From: Anaerolineales bacterium
Lineage (GTDB): Bacteria; Chloroflexota; Anaerolineae; 4572-78; J111
Reading direction: 5' to 3'
DNA length: 64,000 nucleotides
Assembly (NCBI GenBank): GCA_020634855.1
Contig: JACKAU010000016.1
Coordinates: 1-64,000 of the forward strand
In this document: positions 47,887 to 55,939 of the stretch, piece after piece
Layout of the letters: the number at the start of each line of letters is the position of its first letter
Position numbering within the stretch: position 1 is the stretch's first letter
Notes under the pieces: model-generated
The model's database searches: none
Seen by the model: the letters and a program-made list of their open reading frames with translations, nothing else
Told to the model about the DNA's origin: nothing
Position numbers and translations under genes: made by a program

Positions 47887-47915
47887 AAAGTAACATGAAA
47901 GCTGGCTCTTGTCAA
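47887..47915 (-). promoter_or_regulatory. Promoter of the dpp-type operon
   Basis: On the minus strand TTGACA (47915-47910), 17-bp spacer, TACTTT (47892-47887). The -10 is weak, but the -35 is perfect and the operators begin five bases further on. Confidence 0.55.
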
Positions 47916-47973
47916 AAAAGCATTGGCCTATTTATAAAATAATAACTTAAGTTGCCACCCTGATGTTCCAACC

Positions 47974-48033
47974 GGGGAGTAAGGAGTAGGGAGTAATTGG
48001 TTTTAATCCCTTACTCCCTACTCCTTACTTCCC
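47974..48033. repeat. GGGAGTAAGGAGTAGGGAG fold-back repeat
   Basis: A purine arm of GGGAGTAAGGAGTAGGGAG is answered by TTACTCCCTACTCCTTAC, a near-perfect hairpin in the 418-bp gap between dppB and the LuxR-type gene. The rest of that gap holds the operators, the dppB promoter and no gene. Confidence 0.75.
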
Positions 48034-48155
48034 TCGGTATTTCCTGGATAGGGTAGCGACTTGAGTCATAATATGCCAAAGCACCTAAACCATGTTAAAA
48101 TTAAACGCCTGATTCAAACTGCCAACGATCATAGCTAACCGTACCAAACCGTCTT

Positions 48156-50918
48156 ATGCTTAATCCAAACCCGCAGATCGAGACCCTGCCCCTGGTGCAA
48201 ACCAAACTTTACCGGCCGCAGGTTAACGCCGATCTCATCCAACGGCCTCACCTGCTGGCCCGGTTGGATGATGGCCTGCGCCACAACCTCATCCTGGTGT
48301 CCGCGCCAGCGGGCTTCGGCAAAACTACCCTGGCCGCTCAGTGGCTGGCCGGTCGTGGCCAGCCGGTAGCCTGGGTTTCGCTAGATGAGGGGGACAACCA
48401 ACTGCCGCACTTTTTGCGCTATGTCTGCGCCGCTGCCCGCCAGGCTGTGCCGGAGGCATGTGATGCCCTCCATCATCTGTTGACCACAGCCACTCTGCCC
48501 GATGTGAACTATCTGGCCGATCTATTGGTCGAGGAAATGAATGCGCTGCCCGTTCCTCTAATCCTGGCGCTGGATGATTATCACCACATTCGTTCCAGCG
48601 AGGTGCATCACGTGCTGCGCCACCTGCTGCACTACCGGCCGCCCCGGCTGCACTTAGTCATCCTAACCCGCTCCGACCCGCCGCTGTTCCTGGGGCGATT
48701 ACGAATGAGCCAACAAATCACCGAGATTCGGGCCGCCGACCTGCGTTTTGCTCTGGCTGAAACGCGTCAAATGCTCCAAAAGCAAACCGACCGGCCGTTG
48801 GATGATCAGGTTGCCGAAACCCTCCAGACGCGAACCGAGGGCTGGGTGATCGGTCTGCAACTAGCCGGCATCTCTCTTCAGAGCCAGACCCCAACCCAAC
48901 TCCTGACTCGCTTTGGGGGCAACCACCGGCTGCTGGCGGGCTACCTGGTAGAGGAGGTCATGGCCGGTCTGCCGGAGGATGTGATTGAATTTTTGACCCG
49001 CACCGCCGTGGTGGACCGTTTTTGCGCCCTATTGGGCGATGCCCTGCTGGCCGGCAGCCCCTGGCCGGCCTCCGGTCAAACCACCATCGCCCAATTGGAA
49101 GCCCAGAATCTATTCATCGTGCCGCTCGATGACGAGGGCGTCTGGTTCCGTTATCACGATCTGTTCCGCGATTTTCTGCTGAACCGGCTTAAAAAGGAGC
49201 AGAGCCAGACCGGTCTGGCCGAACTGCATCACCGGGCCGGCGATTGGTTGGCCCAGGCCGGCCTGATTGAAGACGCGCTGCGCCATCTCTTAGCCGCGGG
49301 CGACGAGACGTGCGCCGCCGATCTGGTAGAAACCCATCTTCACCCGCTGCTGAACGAACGAGTTCCCGCGCCGGTGTTGGTCCGCTGGCTCGATCTGTTT
49401 CCGGAGCCAGTCATTCAGGCCCACCCCGGCTTACGTATCGCCCAGTTGTTTTTATTTTCGTTTCGATGGGATCTGGCGGCGATAACGGCGTCCATTGACC
49501 ATACCAGGACGTTGGTTCAGGCCGACAACACCGGCAACGATGAACGCCGGCGGCTGCGGCTAGGGGCTCTGGATGGGATACAAGGCTACGTATTATATTG
49601 GCAAGGGGAAGCCCAGCGGGCCATCCCACTGTTGCAGCACGGCTTTGATATTTTGAATGACCCGGTGGCGTATGCCTTCTCTCACACTCTAATTCTCCTT
49701 ATCTTAGCACAATCGTATGCTGAAGAGGGACACCGAGAGACTGCCCTGGCCCTACTGCGAACGGCACTGGCCGAGGCCACCGCCCACCACCGTCCGGCCA
49801 TGATGATTGTGTTGGGGGCGCGCGCCATCATCCATTTTAATGCTGGCGAACAGGCCGAAGCTACCGCTACGGCCGAGCGTATGGTTGCTTTAGCCGACTC
49901 GTCACAGGCGCGCCGGGATTGGTCCGGCGTGGGGTTTGTGCAAGTCTGGCGTGGCTGGGGCGCCTATTTCCTGGGAGCCATCCGCTATGAACAAAATAAT
50001 CTCGATGCGGCCGCCCAATACTGGCAGCAGGTGGAAGCGAGACGCTACCAGGTCAATCCCGGTGTTTTTCACGATAGCCTGACCGGTCTGGCACTCATCG
50101 CCCAGGCCCAAGGTGAGGCTGTTCAGGCGCTGGCTCATGCCCAGGCCGCTCGTGAGTTTGCCGTCGAACTACGCAGCCCGCCCCTATTAGCACGTTCAGA
50201 GGCGCTGGAAGTACGACTGGTACTGTTGGGCGGCAACTCTGTCGAGGCTCTGCGCCGTGCCTATGAGATCAATACAAACACCAATCAGGCCAATGCGCTC
50301 TGGTTGGAGCCGCCGCACCTGACCGTTCTGCGCACCCTTGTAGCCGAAGCCACGCCAGACTCGTTGACAAAAGCCTTACAACTGGCCGAAACCTGCCTCC
50401 GTCAGGCCGAACAGGCCTGTAATACCCGCCAGATTATCAAGGTGGCCGCGCTGCAGGCCCTTATCTGGTCCGCTTTACGGCATACGACTAAGGCCTTTGC
50501 AGCACTCAACCGGTCGTTGATCCTAGCCGAACAAGGTGGTTTTGTCCGCACCTTCTTGGACTTGGGCGTGCCGATGATGGAACTCTTACAACAGTTTGAC
50601 CACCAGCACGACTCAACGCCTTATGTTAAGCATCTGCTGGCCACATTCGCCAAAGAGTTGGATACGGCCGGGCGTCGCGAGTTGACGGCTCAATACGTGC
50701 AGCTTTACAACATCACGCCCCTAACCCAACGCGAACTGGAGCTGCTGACGCTGGTCAGCCGCCGCCTCACCGTTAAAGAAATGGCCGAGCGGCTGGTGAT
50801 TTCGCCCAACACGGTTAAGAAACACGTTAGCAACATTTACACCAAGTTGGGAGTGAAAAATCGTCGTGAGGCCATTACTACCGCGAAAGAAGTGGGCCTG
50901 CTCGAACTACAGAGCTGA
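48156..50918 (+). CDS. LuxR-family (MalT/LAL-like) ATPase transcriptional regulator
   Basis: 920 residues. The N-terminal STAND-type ATPase has P-loop APAGFGKTTLAAQW (50-63), Walker B LILALDDYHHI and EGWVIGLQLAGISL. A long helical TPR-like middle region (about 370-840) follows. The C-terminal LuxR HTH (about 855-915) reads LTQRELELLTLVSRRLTVKE then SPNTVKKHVSNIYTKLGVKN. It is a large signal-integrating activator whose ligand cannot be read. It is divergent from the dpp-type operon. A CTTTTCGG box lies 35 bp downstream and two more copies lie at 55525 and 63834. Confidence 0.92.
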   Translation: MLNPNPQIETLPLVQTKLYRPQVNADLIQRPHLLARLDDGLRHNLILVSAPAGFGKTTLAAQWLAGRGQPVAWVSLDEGDNQLPHFLRYVCAAARQAVPEACDALHHLLTTATLPDVNYLADLLVEEMNALPVPLILALDDYHHIRSSEVHHVLRHLLHYRPPRLHLVILTRSDPPLFLGRLRMSQQITEIRAADLRFALAETRQMLQKQTDRPLDDQVAETLQTRTEGWVIGLQLAGISLQSQTPTQLLTRFGGNHRLLAGYLVEEVMAGLPEDVIEFLTRTAVVDRFCALLGDALLAGSPWPASGQTTIAQLEAQNLFIVPLDDEGVWFRYHDLFRDFLLNRLKKEQSQTGLAELHHRAGDWLAQAGLIEDALRHLLAAGDETCAADLVETHLHPLLNERVPAPVLVRWLDLFPEPVIQAHPGLRIAQLFLFSFRWDLAAITASIDHTRTLVQADNTGNDERRRLRLGALDGIQGYVLYWQGEAQRAIPLLQHGFDILNDPVAYAFSHTLILLILAQSYAEEGHRETALALLRTALAEATAHHRPAMMIVLGARAIIHFNAGEQAEATATAERMVALADSSQARRDWSGVGFVQVWRGWGAYFLGAIRYEQNNLDAAAQYWQQVEARRYQVNPGVFHDSLTGLALIAQAQGEAVQALAHAQAAREFAVELRSPPLLARSEALEVRLVLLGGNSVEALRRAYEINTNTNQANALWLEPPHLTVLRTLVAEATPDSLTKALQLAETCLRQAEQACNTRQIIKVAALQALIWSALRHTTKAFAALNRSLILAEQGGFVRTFLDLGVPMMELLQQFDHQHDSTPYVKHLLATFAKELDTAGRRELTAQYVQLYNITPLTQRELELLTLVSRRLTVKEMAERLVISPNTVKKHVSNIYTKLGVKNRREAITTAKEVGLLELQS

Positions 50919-50952
50919 CAGGCTTCGGCTGTTCTCTCCCCCTTTTCCTTGA

Positions 50953-50973
50953 AATAATACTTTTCGGATGATG
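50953..50973 (+). promoter_or_regulatory. AATACTTTTCGGATGATG box (copy 1)
   Basis: Matches the boxes at 55525 and 63834 over about 18 bases, but lacks the TTACACT(G/A)AGCGTG partner found 40 bp downstream in those copies. It lies between the LuxR-type gene and the ion channel gene. Confidence 0.5.
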
Positions 50974-51004
50974 CGTTTTTGGGACGTTCCCCTGAAAATA
51001 GAAT

Positions 51005-51032
51005 TGTAGGACAAACTTAAGTTTGTCCTACA
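51005..51032. repeat. Perfect 28-bp palindrome (GGACAAACTT type)
   Basis: Arms TGTAGGACAAACTT and AAGTTTGTCCTACA meet without a loop. Its relative is the longer palindrome at 60177-60212. Confidence 0.9.
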
Positions 51033-51095
51033 GTAATTTCCATTGTCGTTGTTGTCTCAATTGAGACTATTCGACTCCCCTGAAAATAAAGGCAT

Positions 51096-51152
51096 GGAGC
51101 GTCAAAGTTTACTTTGACTTGGCCGTGAATAACAAAGCAAGCTTTGTTGCTG
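51096..51152. repeat. GGAGCGTCAAAG fold-back repeat
   Basis: GGAGCGTCAAAGTTTACTTT, then a partner AAGCAAGCTTTGTTGCTGC. Same family as 29106 and 37898. With the palindrome at 51005 it fills most of the 325-bp gap before the channel gene. No gene is seen in the gap. Confidence 0.7.
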
Positions 51153-51243
51153 CATGTCACTTTCATCAATTCGTAGTGATCGCTTTAGCGCTGCCGCAGG
51201 ATACTTACGCATTAAAATCGCACCAACTGAGGTTATAAAGAAC

Positions 51244-52491
51244 ATGGTTAATTTCTATTCGAAAAAAAAGAAACGGTTGCCCCCACTATTCTTGGTGATG
51301 GCCGGCGTGCTGCTTGTTTTGCTGACGCTGGCGCTTGGCCATCGCACCGCATCGGTCAGGGCCAACGCCACGAAAGTTCCCGTTAGCCCTGAACCCACGC
51401 CTCCGTTTGATGAAGACATACGGGCCCATATCATCAACTCGCCGGCCGACTGCGCCCAGAACGCCTATCGCCAAGCTGAAACGCCGGTCAGAGAATCGAA
51501 CGATGAAGAGAACGATGAAATCGTCTTTGCCGAACCGCCCAACCCGGACGGTCCTGTGCTGGTGGATTTGGGGTTGTACATCATCGAAATCACCGCTATC
51601 AATATTGCCGACAACACCTTCCACATCGAAGGTTTTATGGACTTAATCTGGTGCGACCCCCGCCTGGCGTATTCGGTCAGTCAAACGGGACGGCATGAAG
51701 AAATCTTTTTGGAAGAAGATGCCCTCGAAAAAATTCAGATGATGTGGTGGCCTGACATTGAGTTTGTCAATGAGGCCGGAGCGGCTGAAATTGAAAACGA
51801 AGAGCTGATTATTCTACCAGACGGAACTATTAACTACGAGGAGCGCTTCAGCGCTGAACTCGAAGCCCACTACGATTTGCGCCGGTTTCCCTTCGACCGG
51901 CAGCAGTTAGAAATTGAGATCGAGTCATTTGCCTGGGATAATGATTATCTGGTTTTACACAAAGAGGACGAAAAAATCGGCTTTAGCTCCGAATTCCAGC
52001 TTCCCGAATGGGAAATCGAAGGGGTGGGCAGTGGCATTGAAGCCAAGCAGGAAGTCCGCGACCGTAAACCGTTCTCAGAATTCTTGATGAAAATCGAAGT
52101 CGCTCGCCTGGCTAGCTATTATCAGTGGAAGATCCTGTTGCCCTTGATCATCCTCGTGGCCATCTCGTGGTCGGTCTTCTGGATGATCGGCGACGGGTTG
52201 GCCGACCGGATGAGCGTCTCGCTGACGGGGATTTTGACCATCGTGGCCTACCAGTTCGTCGTTTCCGACGGCTTGCCCAAGGTCTCCTACTTCACCTTGA
52301 TGGATAGCATCCTGACGCTGTCTTTTGTGATGATGGCTTTGACGATCATGCAAAATATCTACGTCAATACCTTGTACCTCCATGACAAAGAGGCCGCCGC
52401 CGCTCGGTGGGATAAGCTGTGCCGCTGGCTCTTTCCGGTCACCTATTTCGGGGGGTTGATGATCTTGTTTAGCCTGTATTTACTGATTTAA
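51244..52491 (+). CDS. Prokaryotic pentameric ligand-gated ion channel (Cys-loop receptor superfamily)
   Basis: 415 residues from the ATG at 51244; an upstream in-frame ATG at 51154 would run through the repeat and lacks a signal-like start. A basic N-terminus and hydrophobic segment (about 12-31) lead to an exported beta-rich domain. It holds MDLIWCDPRLAY, WWPDIEFVNEAG and, in place of the Cys-loop, YDLRRFPFDRQQLEIEIESF (210-229). Four membrane helices follow: M1 294-315 with Pro300, M2 322-343 lining the pore, M3 350-376, M4 395-415. SDGLPKVSYFTLMD matches the M2-M3 loop. The two Cys-loop cysteines are absent, as in bacterial GLIC/ELIC-type channels. Ligand and ion unknown. Its stop overlaps the end of the convergent WD40 gene by 4 bp. 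Confidence 0.88.
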   Translation: MVNFYSKKKKRLPPLFLVMAGVLLVLLTLALGHRTASVRANATKVPVSPEPTPPFDEDIRAHIINSPADCAQNAYRQAETPVRESNDEENDEIVFAEPPNPDGPVLVDLGLYIIEITAINIADNTFHIEGFMDLIWCDPRLAYSVSQTGRHEEIFLEEDALEKIQMMWWPDIEFVNEAGAAEIENEELIILPDGTINYEERFSAELEAHYDLRRFPFDRQQLEIEIESFAWDNDYLVLHKEDEKIGFSSEFQLPEWEIEGVGSGIEAKQEVRDRKPFSEFLMKIEVARLASYYQWKILLPLIILVAISWSVFWMIGDGLADRMSVSLTGILTIVAYQFVVSDGLPKVSYFTLMDSILTLSFVMMALTIMQNIYVNTLYLHDKEAAAARWDKLCRWLFPVTYFGGLMILFSLYLLI

Positions 52492-53138
52492 CCCTCCACC
52501 GCCCCCAATGCTTTTAAAGCGGCGGTTTGGGCCGGGGTCACGCCGGTAATGCCGGTGATGTTCATACCGACATAAGGGCCATCGACGCAGAGAGTGTTGA
52601 CACATTCACCCGTTTGCACATCCCAAAACTTGATCGTACCGTCGAAACTACAGCTTAAGACAAAGGCCCCATCCGGGCTAAAAGCAGCCTTATAGACCGT
52701 CTCGGTATGGCCTTGCAGGATGGCCCGGAGCGTGCCTTGCGTTACGTCCCACAGGCAGACGGTGCAATCAAGGCTGCTGCTGGCCAGGGTTGCCCCATCG
52801 GGACTAAAGGCGACCGAATAGACCCACGAACTGTGCTGCCGCAAGGTCTGCGGCGGTTTATGGCTTTGTAAATCCCAGAGATGAATGACATGGTTGCCGC
52901 CGCAAGCCAGTTTTTGGCCGTTCGGGCTAAAGGCCACGGCAAAGAGATCATGCTCTCCCTCCTCCGGGGCTGCTTGGCGTACCTCAGCCGGTTCAGGGTG
53001 CTGTCGCCGGGTTGTGTCCCACAAGCGCAGCGAGAGACCGGTTCCCACCGCGGCCAGCGTACGACCATCGGGGCTGAAAGCGACATCATAGACAAAATGG
53101 GGGTTGGCCTGAAGCACAACCACCGGCTGATCAGACAT
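52488..53138 (-). CDS. WD40-repeat protein, probable C-terminal half of a split regulator
   Basis: 216 residues from the ATG at 53138, which overlaps the stop of the upstream frame (ATGTCTGA). Four to five WD40 repeats are visible, for example FVYDVAFSPDGRTLAAVGTG, WVYSVAFSPDGATLASSSLD and TVYKAAFSPDGAFVLSCSFD. The end, VDGPYVGMNITGITGVTPAQ, is typical of the tails of NB-ARC/WD40 proteins of Chloroflexota and cyanobacteria. The upstream frame already ends in WD40 repeats, so a single frameshift probably split one gene. Coupled translation of two proteins is the alternative. Confidence 0.75.
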   Translation of the reverse strand: MSDQPVVVLQANPHFVYDVAFSPDGRTLAAVGTGLSLRLWDTTRRQHPEPAEVRQAAPEEGEHDLFAVAFSPNGQKLACGGNHVIHLWDLQSHKPPQTLRQHSSWVYSVAFSPDGATLASSSLDCTVCLWDVTQGTLRAILQGHTETVYKAAFSPDGAFVLSCSFDGTIKFWDVQTGECVNTLCVDGPYVGMNITGITGVTPAQTAALKALGAVEG

Positions 53139-55401
53139 CGAACTGCCGGGTATGCCAGAGCAGTTGCCCCCGCTCGGCCAAAGCCCAAACGGCAACGCTC
53201 TGGTCGCCACTGGCGCTGGCCAGCACAAACTGCGTCTCGCCGGTTGCCGTAGTACGTTGGGCAAAGGCTAACTGATTGATAGTTTGGCTGTGGGCCTGGA
53301 TAACCTGCGCCAGTTGCTGGTCTGCCGTGCGCCACACATAGATAGCGCCTTCGCTCGTGCCCGCGGCCAGATACTGGCCGTCGGGGCTGTAGACGGCGCT
53401 GTAAACGAGGCCAAACGGCTCGGTAAAGACGCTGTCGATGATTTCGGCCTGGGCAAAATTGGTCTGGGGCAAGCTCACGCCGCGTAGATAAAGCTGTCGA
53501 AAATAGAGCCGCGAAAAATCATAGCCGCGCAGGTCTACCTCTAATTGGAGGAAGAGATGCAGTAGATTGGCGGCGGCATAGCCGGGGACAGGCGGCGCAG
53601 CATGCAGGGCGGCCAGCATCTTTTGCACCTGTTGTTCTGCCCCACGCCGCCCCAGCTGCGCCGTCAGGCGTTCGGTTACGGGTTGCAGCAGCAGCCGGGT
53701 CTGTCTGGCCCGCACATACTCTTTTACATGGGCCAGGATTAAGGCGTAACGGTTGAGGCAGGAGCGGGCCAAGAAAGGTGCCCCGCCCTGGGCATCGTCG
53801 TCATCGAGCAGTTCAGCGCCGACGCTATCGACCAGCCAGGCGGTGGTATATTCGAGAACGACGTTTTGCAGGCCAAAACCCTCTGCATAGTTTTCCAACA
53901 GCGAATGCCGCTGCAAGGAACGCAGCGCCTCCAACACCTGACGCGAAGCCGGGGGCCGGGCCAGCAGATCGCGCAGCGTGGGGTAGGTGACCGGTTCGCG
54001 GACAATCGCCAGCCAGACCATAATTTCAGTCTCCAGCGGCGTCAAGCGGGCGAACTGTTGATCCAGCACATCGCGAATATCACCGAAGATGTGGCTGTCG
54101 GCCTGCAAAAAGGCGGTTACATCGCCGTCAAAAAGGCTGCCAATCGTTTCGGCAATCAGTTTGAGGGCCAGCGGGTTGCCCGAATAGCGCCGGGATAGGT
54201 CGCCCACGGTCGCCGCCTCGCCGCCGATGCCGCAAGCCGCCAGCATCTCGCGCCCCGCTTCGGCGGGCAGGCCGGGCAGCGACAAAAAACGGGCGGTGGG
54301 CGTCCCCAGTGCTCCCACCATCAGCTCTTGCGGGCGCTCGCGGCTGGTGAGCAGCAGGCAACTGCGGTGTTCTCGTTGAGCCAGGTAACGCAGGAGCTGC
54401 CCATAATCCTCATAGCCGGGCCGGTAGCGACCGCTGCGCCCATCGCTCTGCATCAGGCTTTCCACATTATCCAGAATCAACAACGCCCGTTGACGCCGCA
54501 AATAGTCCAGCACCAGGCTGAATTGTTGATCGGGGCTGAGGGGCAGGCTGGTTACGGTTTGCTCGGAGAGGGCGTAGACCCAGTTTTGCATGACTTCGGT
54601 CAGCGGCGGAGCATTCAGCAGCGACTGCCAGATGATGTGCCGAAAGCCCAACGCCGGCTCCGCTTCGACCGGGGCCGCTTCCGCCAAAGTACGCGCGACC
54701 GCAGCGGCCAGCACACTCTTGCCCTGCCCGCCAATGCCAAAGATGCCCACCAGCCGGCAGTTATCTTCCGCGATCCATTTGTGGAGGCGCGTCAACTCCG
54801 GCTGGCGGCCAAACAGGTTGATTTGGTGGGGCAGATCGTACGGATTTACGAATATGGACGGGCCGCTGACCGGCTGGGGTTGGGGTTGATCGCCTGGGGC
54901 GGGTTGACCCATCTCGACGATGATCGGCCCGTCGGCCCGACTCTGGTCGGGCTGCTGCTCCAGCGCCCCGGCCCGAATCTGTTCATACAGGGCGATGGTC
55001 TCGGCCAACGGCTCTACCCCAAACTCCGCCGCCAGAGTCTCCCGGCAAACCTCAAACTGGGCCAGCGCGGCGCTGCGCTCACCCAATCGAGCCAGGATCA
55101 ACATCTGCTGGCGATGGGCCGGCTCTGACCAGGCTTCGAGCTTGAGTAAGCGGCGGTTAGCCGCCAGCGCGGCCTCATAGTCAGCCTGCCGGATATAGTC
55201 GTCCACCAGCGCAAACAAGGCTTCCACGACCATGATGTGAAAGCGCTGCCGCTCTTCCAGCACCCAGGCCTCAAAATCGGGGGCGTTGTGCACATAGAAA
55301 TCGCTCAGAAATTCCCCGCGATAGAGATCGACCGCCGCTTGCCGAATGGTCAAACCGACCGCGGACGGCTCCGGCGTCAGGTCACGCCGGACTACGGCCA
55401 C
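53131..55401 (-). CDS. BTAD/NB-ARC/WD40 regulator, N-terminally truncated
   Basis: The frame is open back to a TAA at 55456-55458 and the first usable start is the GTG at 55401, giving 756 residues. A BTAD domain comes first (AAVDLYRGEFLSDFYVHNAP to ETLAAEFGVEPLAETIALYE). The NB-ARC ATPase follows, with GIFGIGGQGKSVLAAAVART, ALLILDNVESLM and GNPLALKLIAETIGSLF. Last is the beginning of a WD40 propeller (YSAVYSPDGQYLAAGTSEG). The winged-helix DNA-binding domain that normally precedes BTAD is missing, replaced by the promoter region of the divergent gene. With the split at its 3' end it is probably non-functional. Confidence 0.8.
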   Translation of the reverse strand: MAVVRRDLTPEPSAVGLTIRQAAVDLYRGEFLSDFYVHNAPDFEAWVLEERQRFHIMVVEALFALVDDYIRQADYEAALAANRRLLKLEAWSEPAHRQQMLILARLGERSAALAQFEVCRETLAAEFGVEPLAETIALYEQIRAGALEQQPDQSRADGPIIVEMGQPAPGDQPQPQPVSGPSIFVNPYDLPHQINLFGRQPELTRLHKWIAEDNCRLVGIFGIGGQGKSVLAAAVARTLAEAAPVEAEPALGFRHIIWQSLLNAPPLTEVMQNWVYALSEQTVTSLPLSPDQQFSLVLDYLRRQRALLILDNVESLMQSDGRSGRYRPGYEDYGQLLRYLAQREHRSCLLLTSRERPQELMVGALGTPTARFLSLPGLPAEAGREMLAACGIGGEAATVGDLSRRYSGNPLALKLIAETIGSLFDGDVTAFLQADSHIFGDIRDVLDQQFARLTPLETEIMVWLAIVREPVTYPTLRDLLARPPASRQVLEALRSLQRHSLLENYAEGFGLQNVVLEYTTAWLVDSVGAELLDDDDAQGGAPFLARSCLNRYALILAHVKEYVRARQTRLLLQPVTERLTAQLGRRGAEQQVQKMLAALHAAPPVPGYAAANLLHLFLQLEVDLRGYDFSRLYFRQLYLRGVSLPQTNFAQAEIIDSVFTEPFGLVYSAVYSPDGQYLAAGTSEGAIYVWRTADQQLAQVIQAHSQTINQLAFAQRTTATGETQFVLASASGDQSVAVWALAERGQLLWHTRQFDV

Positions 55402-55524
55402 ATCGAGCCAAGAGGGGCTGGTGTGATCGAAGGCGATTCGAGACGCACCAGCAAATTATGCCAGCCGACCATAAGGAATCAAAAACCTAAGCCTACAACG
55501 GGCTAACCGCTGAGTATTGACAAA

Positions 55525-55579
55525 CATAATACTTTTCGGGTGATGACCCTCTCTTGCGGTTCCATTACACTGAGCGTGA
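55525..55579 (+). promoter_or_regulatory. Promoter-like module with AATACTTTTCGGGTGATG box (copy 2)
   Basis: The box at 55525-55545 is followed exactly 40 bp after its start by TTACACTGAGCGTG (55565). Copy 3 at 63834 has the same arrangement. TACACT could serve as a -10. It lies 30-85 bp upstream of the small-protein gene at 55610. Confidence 0.6.
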
Positions 55580-55609
55580 TGACTAACCCTTAGCGGAGCG
55601 CAAGAGCTT

Positions 55610-55894
55610 ATGACCATAGAATTGCCCCCTCTCAGCCTGGATGATCCGGCCCTATATCGCATTTACGCTCAGGGCCGGTTTAGCCCCGACTGGCTGGATA
55701 TGCTCAGCGGGGAGTGGACCATTGCCGATACTCCAACAAACCGAACCGAAGCTACCATTTTGGTGGGCCAGGTGCTGGACCAAGCCGCCCTATTGGGGGT
55801 GCTGATGCAGCTCTACAATATGGGGTTGCCGTTGTTGTCTATCGAGTGCCTAACCTTCGACGCGGGTTCTGATTACCGCATCGCCAAAAGCTGA
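55610..55894 (+). CDS. Small conserved protein of unknown function
   Basis: 94 residues, soluble, acidic. The pattern YRIYAQGRFSPDWLDMLSGE, TILVGQVLDQAALLGVLMQL and NMGLPLLSIECL fits a widespread family of short bacterial proteins containing DQAAL and GLPLLS. They often lie near large LuxR- or SARP-type regulators, but no function is established that I know of. It is preceded by the shared promoter module at 55525 and a ribosome site GGAGCG. It is followed after 45 bp by the glycosyltransferase gene. Confidence 0.7.
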   Translation: MTIELPPLSLDDPALYRIYAQGRFSPDWLDMLSGEWTIADTPTNRTEATILVGQVLDQAALLGVLMQLYNMGLPLLSIECLTFDAGSDYRIAKS

Positions 55895-55939
55895 CGGCGA
55901 ATAGCTGACTACTTACTCAAAATTAGGAGAGAACCAACG

